Below are positions 7,377-12,634 of a stretch of DNA of 12,634 bases, piece by piece. The stretch spans positions 1 through 12,634 of the forward strand of contig JALXCH010000513.1 of assembly GCA_026991005.1 (NCBI GenBank), read 5' to 3'. Position numbers and translations under genes: made by a program. Below the pieces are notes generated by a model. That model was not told where the DNA came from, made no database searches, and saw only the letters and a list, made by a program, of their open reading frames with translations. Source of the stretch: Calditrichia bacterium (GTDB lineage Bacteria; Calditrichota; Calditrichia; RBG-13-44-9). The stretch's first letter is position 1. The number at the start of each line of letters is the position of its first letter.

Positions 7377-7620
7377 CGTCCCTGTAAAAAATAATAATTT
7401 TCCATGAAAGTAGTAGAACCAACAGGAGGACACGCCAGCCAGTTCGGATAATCGGCAATTTAACAATTGCTGAAAAACCACCACCGCTCGACGGTACCTT
7501 TTTTTACAAAATATATGCCAGGATCATTAAAGTTATTGATAATTACTTATTTATTTTGAAGATAGGAAATCTGGAAGAGAATTTTTTTCAAAAAAACAGG
7601 AAAAATATTTCCTACCTTTC

Positions 7621-7636
7621 CGGAAAATATTTTCCG
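7621..7636. promoter_or_regulatory. 16-bp perfect palindrome, possible operator
   Basis: CGGAAAATATTTTCCG is a perfect inverted repeat. A related imperfect hairpin, AGGAAA / TTTCCT, lies just before it (7598-7613). Paired AT-rich dyads can be operator sites, but no start codon is nearby: the closest gene start downstream on the minus strand is 500 bases away. Function is unproven and chance is possible in AT-rich DNA. Confidence 0.25.
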
Positions 7637-7750
7637 AAATACTGCCTAACATGAAGAAATAACTGTTTCTAATCACGAATGAGCTGGGTTAAAGAGGGGG
7701 CAATTTATTATTTACTTCTTTTTAATTTATAGTTTCACTTTTACCATCAC

Positions 7751-7790
7751 GGAACCGGATACTGGCATCTGGCATCCAGCATCCAGTTCC
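7751..7790. repeat. Heptad-phased inverted element (CTGGCAT units)
   Basis: Units CTGG, CTGG, CCAG, CCAG are each separated by CAT, giving a 7-nt phasing with dyad symmetry at its centre. GGAAC (7751-7755) and GTTCC (7786-7790) bracket the element. This ordered pattern stands out from the AT-rich surroundings. It resembles dispersed short-sequence repeats seen in other genomes, though I can only say this from memory. Confidence 0.45.
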
Positions 7791-8082
7791 AGAGGTAGTT
7801 CGAAAAATGCGATTTTACCTGTTGTACTAAAAACTATTGCCCTGCATGACACCGAAACTCAACTCTCCAAGCTCCGTGAGTTTATCAATGGTGAAAGTTC
7901 GGTTCAACAATCCTTCCATCCAAATAATTATGAGGTTCCAGACTCGTTAGGTAACAAAACAACATCTTTCACCCACGGGTGATTAAAGTTTTCGGTGCAG
8001 GTTTCAGAATAACATATTCCCACCACAGTTCAATAATCAAAAAAAGAATATCTACTCATTTTATTAGCACAACAGGCAAATT

Positions 8083-10131
8083 CTATTTCACCAAAAGCAT
8101 CTTCCGGCTGCTTTCCCACCCGTTCACCTGAATCCGATAGATGTACACACCGGAACTTACCGGAAGATTGTGATCATCCGTACCATTCCAGGTTACCACA
8201 GTTCCCCGGGTAAAATTCCTATCCACCAGATGTTTAATTAAACGTCCGTTTACATCGTAGATATTAATTACCACATGTCCGCTGGTATCCAGAGAAAAGG
8301 GAATACGGGTACTGTTGTTAAAGGGATTGGGATAGTTGGGATAAAGCGCATATTTACGGGCGAGATAAACTGGGGTGTGGAGTTTGCTCACCGGAATGTA
8401 AGTAGCTTCTTTTAAAACCCAGTTTAAGGGATCGAAATGCACCAGGGTAGGTGTTTTCGGCACCGGGATGTGGAAATCCTGTACTTGGAGGGAATCCCAG
8501 ACGGTTACGGTATCCCGGGACCCATCCGAATATTGAATAGCCAGATCCAGGGGCATTTTGAATACGGGTACAGGAGTTTGTGCTACCTGCCAGCTTTCCT
8601 GAATAATCTTCACGTATAGATAATGCTGACCATTGCTTTCGTACTTATCCCACCCCCATTGATATTTCGGATACCCCGGCTCGTAAATCCATTGCTGGAA
8701 ATACCAATCCAGATCCATCCCGGTTTTCGATTCGCAAAAATCCCGGAATTGTTCGGTGGTCACCGTGCTGTCTTTAAATGTGGGGTCATTGGGATAATCG
8801 TGCATGATTTCGAAAAACAGCGAGTCGCCTATCATGTGCCGGAACATATGGAGTACCCAGGCGCCTTTGGCGTACACCGTCCAATCGAAGATGTACCAGG
8901 GATCATCAATGTAATAGCGAAACACCGGATCTTCTCCCCAGGAAGAAAGGAAATTTAACATATTATTCATATAGTCAAAATAAGTAAAAGTTCCATAAAA
9001 CGATTCCACCCATAGCGCTTCGCTGTAAGTGGCAAATCCTTCGTTCATCCAGATGTGTCCCCAATCGTGGCAGGTTACCAGATCGCCAAACCATTGATGC
9101 GATAATTCGTGGGCATAGATTGTTTCCCAGGTTTCGGTTACTTCCCCAATACTGGTACAGGTCTGGTGCTCCATGGCACCTCCCCATTCAAATTCCGCCT
9201 GGCCGTACTTTTCGTCCCAGAAAGGGTACAATCCGTACAAATTGCTGTACACCTGCAACATCTGGGGGATTTTCTGGAAAGCTAACTGGGCGGTTGTAAG
9301 TTCTGCGGGATATACATAATATTGAATGGGCATAAATTGACCGGGGGAATATTCGAAAGAATCGGTAAAAGTAGCGTAATTAGAAATAGCCAGCGAGATC
9401 AGGTAAGTGGTAATGGGATGATGTTCCTTCCAGTGATAGGTCAAGGTTCCGTTGCCGTTGTTGGAAACTGCTTCCAGCACACCATTCGAAGCAGCAACCA
9501 ACCCTGTGGGTACCGTAATATCAATTCGAGCAGAATCCATTTTGTCTGCCGGATCATCTTTACAGGGCCACCAGGTTTGTGCCAGATATGGTTCGCTTAA
9601 GGTGGAAATCACCAGATCGTTAAATTGATTGTAATCAAAACTGAATCCCATTAATCCACTACTGCGGGGAAGGCCCGAATAATGGACTGTGATGGAAAAA
9701 GTATCGCCCATGTTATATACCTGGTCCAGTTGCACCCGCAGCACCCAATTCGAGAGGGTCCAGGAAGAGACATTTCCGGTAACCGAAAGATTTTGCCAGC
9801 CTCCAATGTCTTCCCGGGAGTCGAAATTGAGTTTAATTTCGGTGAGCCCATTCACTTTGCTGCGAAAATGACCGTTCACCGTTCCTGTAAGATTCCAAGG
9901 CGAAGTGGAAATGTCAAAATTCAAATGGTAATAATATTGATCATAATCCGAGGAATCGGGATTCATCGCCTTTTGAAGAGCTGGAAAATGACGCACAAAG
10001 TTTTCCCGCTCTATGGTGTAAAACTGTCGGCTCGCCTCCGCCATTTTATGCAATCTTTCAGTAAGCTCGTCATTTTCCGCCCGGAGGCTTACTGCAAATA
10101 GAATTATCCAGAATACCATTAATTTCCGCAT
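8083..10131 (-). CDS. Secreted M1-family zinc aminopeptidase with T9SS sorting domain (682 aa)
   Basis: This is a gluzincin-type M1 metallopeptidase that should remove N-terminal residues from peptides outside the cell. Seen directly: Sec signal (MRKLMVFWIILFAVSLRA), an N-terminal beta domain (about 65-255), the substrate-anchoring motif GAMEH (318-322; usually GxMEN), the zinc site HELSH (341-345) with the third ligand Glu364 in NEGFATY at the canonical HEXXH-X18-E spacing, and a candidate transition-state Tyr420 in VYAKGAWVLHM. Residues about 485-575 form a beta-rich domain. The C-terminus (594-682; YPNYPNPFNNS, SGVYIYRI, SRKMLLVK) is a type IX sorting domain. The helical C-terminal domain of long M1 enzymes is absent, as in short bacterial members. 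AGGAG lies 7 nt before the ATG. All catalytic residues are present, so it is probably active. Its neighbours suggest an extracellular protein-degrading or surface-protein role. Confidence 0.95.
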   Translation of the reverse strand: MRKLMVFWIILFAVSLRAENDELTERLHKMAEASRQFYTIERENFVRHFPALQKAMNPDSSDYDQYYYHLNFDISTSPWNLTGTVNGHFRSKVNGLTEIKLNFDSREDIGGWQNLSVTGNVSSWTLSNWVLRVQLDQVYNMGDTFSITVHYSGLPRSSGLMGFSFDYNQFNDLVISTLSEPYLAQTWWPCKDDPADKMDSARIDITVPTGLVAASNGVLEAVSNNGNGTLTYHWKEHHPITTYLISLAISNYATFTDSFEYSPGQFMPIQYYVYPAELTTAQLAFQKIPQMLQVYSNLYGLYPFWDEKYGQAEFEWGGAMEHQTCTSIGEVTETWETIYAHELSHQWFGDLVTCHDWGHIWMNEGFATYSEALWVESFYGTFTYFDYMNNMLNFLSSWGEDPVFRYYIDDPWYIFDWTVYAKGAWVLHMFRHMIGDSLFFEIMHDYPNDPTFKDSTVTTEQFRDFCESKTGMDLDWYFQQWIYEPGYPKYQWGWDKYESNGQHYLYVKIIQESWQVAQTPVPVFKMPLDLAIQYSDGSRDTVTVWDSLQVQDFHIPVPKTPTLVHFDPLNWVLKEATYIPVSKLHTPVYLARKYALYPNYPNPFNNSTRIPFSLDTSGHVVINIYDVNGRLIKHLVDRNFTRGTVVTWNGTDDHNLPVSSGVYIYRIQVNGWESSRKMLLVK

Positions 10132-10511
10132 TCTCGGTCTCCTTTCGCTAAAAATTGCTGTTCAGATAAAATATAAAAAATCAATTGGAAAAATTAAGTG
10201 ATTAAATTTTTACTTTACCAATTTTTTCGCTGATTACTGTATCCTTGCATTATAAGCGAACCAACAGCGGAGCGAAGAATCTCGATACACTGTGCAAAGA
10301 GGACGAAAAGTTTCAATCTCCTGCGTAAGCAGCAAGAAGAGTCCCCACATCATGCGCAGGCAGGAGGGAAAATCTCATTAATGAACTGATGGTAAACGTA
10401 TCAACGCTCCGCGGTATTCTGCATATTCAAAAAATGCTGTATGTACAATGGGCAAACCAATATCTCCCGAAATATTTGCTTCCACTTCGCTATTTTTTTT
10501 CTCCAACACTT
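10132..10511. other. Intergenic region upstream of the aminopeptidase gene
   Basis: No gene is seen in these 380 bases. The half next to the aminopeptidase is AT-rich and probably carries its leader. The middle (about 10258-10375) is less AT-rich and contains a GGAGCGAAGAATCTCGAT-type sequence that resembles dispersed repeats known from many genomes, plus a loose long-range pairing CTCCTGCG (10318-10325) with a CGCAGG/CAGGAG tract (10355-10366). No terminator with a T-run is evident for the upstream minus-strand hydrolase gene. Confidence 0.5.
10249..10254 (-). promoter_or_regulatory. Possible -10 box (TATAAT) for the aminopeptidase gene
   Basis: A perfect TATAAT hexamer reads on the minus strand about 118 nt upstream of the aminopeptidase ATG. 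The region 17 nt further upstream (TTCGCT-like) is only a weak -35 match. FCB bacteria often use different promoter consensus sequences, so this is a tentative placement. Confidence 0.2.
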
Positions 10512-11351
10512 TTACCCTGCTTGTTCCTCTTCCTCCCCCAGCCACCGGGAGATTTCTCGTAAAAAAGTCTGCACATTGGTTTGATGCGGCTGGAGCCGGG
10601 TAAATCGGGATTCCAGAGCGTAGAGCTGTTCGCGTAAATCATCCCCCCGAATGCCCTGGCGGTATAGTTGTATGCCGCGCTCTGTTAAGCGGTGCAGATA
10701 ATCACTCTCCCGTTGAATGCGTTCCAGAATCTCTTCCCGATCCCGCGCTGGCTTTCCGTGCCCGGGAATTAAACATGCTACCTGATACTGGTTTACCAGA
10801 GAACGAATTCGCTCCAGACTGGCGCGATATTGCCACATACTATGGAGCACAAAAGGAACCGGAGACTGGATGAGCATATCACCGGAAAACATTAATTGCT
10901 CCTCGGGAACAACAATTACACTCTGGTCGATGGCATGACCGGGAACGTGGTAAAAAACAACCGAAAAGGGAGGGTGCTCCAGAACTTCCCCATCTGCTAA
11001 CAGGTGAATGGGTTCGGGAAATTGCAATTGGTCCAGATCGGGAATCCGTTGTTTGCGGTACACTCCACGGATGTATCGCACATCGTTATGGCGCACAGTG
11101 GAATTTTTCTGCGCAATCGATTCATGACCATACGCCGGGTATTCCCGAAAGGCGTACCAGCCAGAGATGTGGTCGCCGTGGGTGTGGGTGAAAAGAATCT
11201 GCACCTGGTGCAAGGCCTGCTGTTGTAGAAATTCCTGCATGCGCTCCAATTCCCAGGGGAACACTCCCGGATCAATCACGTACGCCGCACCGTTCCGGTA
11301 AACCACTGTCGAATTCATTCCCAGAAACTGGCTGCTAAAGCGCCTTCGCAT
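10512..11351 (-). CDS. Metallo-beta-lactamase-fold hydrolase (279 aa)
   Basis: This is a metal-dependent hydrolase of the MBL superfamily, in the glyoxalase II / LACTB2-like group. Metal ligands visible: HTHGDH (residues 56-61), His139 in VPGHA, Asp158 in FSGDML and His198 in IPGHGK, the full binuclear set. The first strands carry the usual MNSTVVYRNGAAYVIDPGV pattern (12-30). After residue 200 an alpha-helical C-terminal region (DREEILERIQRESDYL onward, ending in acidic LGEEEEQAG) resembles the helical extension of LACTB2-type proteins. It has no signal peptide, so it is probably cytoplasmic. An AGGG-type ribosome site lies about 8 nt before the ATG. It stands alone, divergent from the SpoIIM-like gene. 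The substrate cannot be told from sequence; a thioester, lactone, phosphodiester or RNA substrate is possible. Confidence 0.9.
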   Translation of the reverse strand: MRRRFSSQFLGMNSTVVYRNGAAYVIDPGVFPWELERMQEFLQQQALHQVQILFTHTHGDHISGWYAFREYPAYGHESIAQKNSTVRHNDVRYIRGVYRKQRIPDLDQLQFPEPIHLLADGEVLEHPPFSVVFYHVPGHAIDQSVIVVPEEQLMFSGDMLIQSPVPFVLHSMWQYRASLERIRSLVNQYQVACLIPGHGKPARDREEILERIQRESDYLHRLTERGIQLYRQGIRGDDLREQLYALESRFTRLQPHQTNVQTFLREISRWLGEEEEQAG

Positions 11352-11440
11352 ATAACCATCCCTGTTTTTCTGGTTAATATAATCATGTTTTCACCAGTAA
11401 TTCATTGATATTTTGAACTTTTTGCTTCATAACAGTACGA

Positions 11441-11477
11441 AACGGGAGATGTTTTTTATTACGAATAAAATCCCGTT
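11441..11477. promoter_or_regulatory. Long hairpin in the divergent intergenic region
   Basis: Arms AACGGGA (11441-11447) and TCCCGTT (11471-11477) enclose a second perfect stem, TTTTATT (11454-11460) with AATAAAA (11464-11470), around a 3-nt loop; six bases are bulged on the left arm. It lies about 90 nt upstream of the MBL hydrolase start and 112 nt upstream of the SpoIIM-like start. It could be an operator or a leader structure. No T-run follows on either strand, which argues against a terminator. Confidence 0.4.
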
Positions 11478-11588
11478 CCTCCCTTCACTTTATCACTAAT
11501 TCTTAAATTGCCTTTACATTTCCTTTATTTTCTTCCTATCTTAAATTGAATATAGCGTTACGGAATAAAATCGAATTCCTAAAAAGCC

Positions 11589-12158
11589 ATGTTTAGCGAT
11601 TTATTTAATCAAATAGAATTCAGTTACATTTTTGTGTCAGCAGTACTTTTTCTGCTGGGAATTTATGTTGCTCCTTCAGTCGTAGATAAAAACATTCGGT
11701 TTCTTCTGGTGTATCCCCGCTGGATGCGCCGGGTAATGGACCGTTTCCTGAACACCAAATGGGGGTTCCCCATCATTTTTGTGATTATTTTTTCGTTGAA
11801 TAATATTTCTCTTTTTACCGGGTTTATCTCCGGTTATCTGGTAATAATGCCTCTGTTTTTTGCATTCTTTACCGGATTCAATGTGGCGGTGATTGGATAC
11901 GACATGATGGGCTGGAAAGGCATCTGGCATTTGCTGGTTAATCCCATTGCCTGGCTGGAATTTCCGGCTGCCTGGATTAGCTTTTCGCTGGGATTGCGTT
12001 TGGGTCTGGTTATTCTTTCCGGTCAGGGATTCGATGCTGCGCATCAAACATTTCGTGAATTGCTACCGTTGTACTGGAAGTACGTGGTTCCATTACTCTT
12101 TGTGGCCGGAGTGCTGGAAGCGGCTCTAATTCGGCTGGCAGAAAAATTGGAGAAATAG
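11589..12158 (+). CDS. SpoIIM-like (DUF95) integral membrane protein (189 aa)
   Basis: This is a predicted inner-membrane protein with about five hydrophobic segments (near residues 13-30, 58-80, 82-104, 115-141 and 163-183). The pattern NPIAWLEFPAAWISFSLGLRLG (118-139, key residues E124, P126, A127, G135, G139) and the NN pair at 71-72 before a hydrophobic helix match the stage II sporulation protein M / DUF95 family. That family occurs widely in non-sporulating bacteria, often without known function, so the name does not imply sporulation here. A basic, Arg-rich loop (PRWMRRVMDRF, 43-53) suggests a cytoplasmic loop. The start lacks a good Shine-Dalgarno sequence (AAAAAG at best), so the start codon or translation mode is less certain. 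No common partner of this family (RDD or MoxR-type genes) is adjacent within the window. Confidence 0.75.
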   Translation: MFSDLFNQIEFSYIFVSAVLFLLGIYVAPSVVDKNIRFLLVYPRWMRRVMDRFLNTKWGFPIIFVIIFSLNNISLFTGFISGYLVIMPLFFAFFTGFNVAVIGYDMMGWKGIWHLLVNPIAWLEFPAAWISFSLGLRLGLVILSGQGFDAAHQTFRELLPLYWKYVVPLLFVAGVLEAALIRLAEKLEK

Positions 12159-12517
12159 TGAAAATTGTTCTGGCTCTGGTCCACTGATTCTTTCTGTAAG
12201 CTTCAATGGTCCGAAAAGTAGTTAACTGCCCGGCGGGCAACCAGGGTAATCTCAAACGTATTCGAGCCATGTGTTCCTATTTTTGCACAACAAACGGGTT
12301 AAGGAAGGCAAACCTTCCGTTACCTCGCTCAGCAACCTTTAAATTATCTTAATAACAACACGACTCATAAAATTAGGTTGGATTGGGTTGAACTATTTTT
12401 AAATCCCGCAAGAACAACGGAAACAATTTTGAATTGTATTTTGCAACCACGAATCACACAAAAAAGCATTTACCAACGAATTTTTGCCCACGAATTAAAA
12501 GAATTTGTATTTGCCCA
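12159..12517. other. Non-coding region between SpoIIM-like gene and group II intron
   Basis: No credible gene is present. A short TGCCC / GGGCA stem (12228-12240) about 70 nt after the SpoIIM-like stop might mark a transcript end but lacks a T-run. A GGAAGG / CCTTCC hairpin with a CAAA loop lies at 12303-12318, within a stretch bracketed by GGTT and AACC that looks like another dispersed repeat. The right end (12445-12517) is the inverted copy of the 73-bp repeat. Confidence 0.6.
12445..12517 (-). repeat. 73-bp dispersed repeat, right copy, interrupted by group II intron
   Basis: This is the reverse-complement copy of 2238-2310, with 4 mismatches in 73 positions. On the minus strand it begins immediately after the predicted 3' splice site of the intron. 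The left copy carries ATTCG before the shared TGGGCAAATAC, whereas here that position is intron sequence. One ATTCGTG unit is therefore split, as expected for insertion inside the repeat. Confidence 0.85.
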
Positions 12518-12612
<95 letters not shown>

Positions 12613-12634
12613 CAGAAATTCATCACAAGCATTC

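Larger units (their letters stand above)
7118..8082. other. Long non-coding stretch between 294-aa and aminopeptidase genes
   Basis: About 965 bases hold no convincing long gene. A 94-codon minus-strand frame at 7200-7484 starts with GTG, lacks a ribosome site and has an unlikely composition. Things that stand out: a 23-codon ORF with a consensus ribosome site (7163-7234), a GC hairpin (7345-7376), a weak GAAAAAG / CTTTTTC hairpin (7285-7302), a 16-bp perfect palindrome (7621-7636), a heptad-phased CTGGCAT element (7751-7790) and a small TCACCC / GGGTGA hairpin near 7970-7983. Parts could be remains of mobile or decayed DNA, but I see no recognisable protein fragment in any frame. The promoter and leader of the 294-aa gene should lie in its left part. 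Confidence 0.6.

Noticed and set aside
7200..7484. 94-codon minus-strand ORF in the long intergenic gap
   Set aside because: It starts with GTG without a ribosome site, has no family resemblance and an unlikely composition, and overlaps a better-supported small ORF in another frame.
9682..10101. 139-codon plus-strand ORF opposite the aminopeptidase N-terminus
   Set aside because: It is antisense to a well-supported M1 peptidase and shows no recognisable domain.
12010..12270. 86-codon minus-strand ORF at the end of the SpoIIM-like gene
   Set aside because: Most of it is antisense to the SpoIIM-like gene and its translation looks like a shadow frame; there is no clear ribosome site.

Overview
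The window looks like chromosomal DNA from a Gram-negative member of the FCB superphylum (Bacteroidota, Ignavibacteriota, Calditrichota and relatives). Three consecutive secreted proteins end in type IX secretion system (T9SS) sorting domains with the NYPNPFN signature. From family knowledge this fits Calditrichota- or Ignavibacteriota-like lineages better than classical Bacteroides, but the sequence cannot fix the genus. Base composition looks moderate, with AT-rich intergenic regions that are long for a bacterium.

Layout from left to right. (1) 1-1706, plus strand: the 3' part of an AtuA-family (DUF1446) gene cut by the left edge, then a small gene for the AtuA-type ferredoxin-fold domain. 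They probably form an operon for acyl-CoA or terpenoid-type catabolism. (2) 1707-2439: a repeat-rich intergenic region with two REP-like double-hairpin elements and a cluster of ATTCGTG units. (3) 2440-10131, minus strand: three T9SS cargo genes, namely a very large protein of unknown function (1141 aa), a small one with almost no recognisable content besides its sorting domain (294 aa), and an M1-family zinc aminopeptidase (682 aa). Long non-coding gaps separate them, so they are probably independent transcription units. (4) 10512-11351, minus strand: a cytoplasmic metallo-beta-lactamase-fold hydrolase. (5) 11589-12158, plus strand: a SpoIIM-like (DUF95) membrane protein, divergent from the hydrolase. 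(6) 12159-12634: non-coding DNA with an inverted copy of a repeat from region 2. This copy is interrupted by the 3' end (domains V and VI) of a group II intron whose body lies beyond the right edge.

The left operon is catabolic and cytoplasmic. The middle block is an export block: all three proteins carry an N-terminal Sec-type signal and a C-terminal T9SS domain, so they should cross the inner membrane by Sec and the outer membrane by T9SS, ending on the surface or outside. The aminopeptidase is the only one with a clear chemistry.

The most informative non-coding observation is at the right edge. A 73-bp repeat (69 identities) lies at 2238-2310 and inverted at 12445-12517, and the homology stops exactly at the predicted 3' splice site of the intron. 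The left copy therefore serves as an empty-site reference for the intron insertion. I did not find a convincing defence system, CRISPR array, tRNA or rRNA, and no clear-cut undescribed multi-gene system. The best leads for novelty are the repeat and intron architecture, the near-empty 294-aa sorting-domain protein with a small ORF upstream, and the 1141-aa cargo protein.
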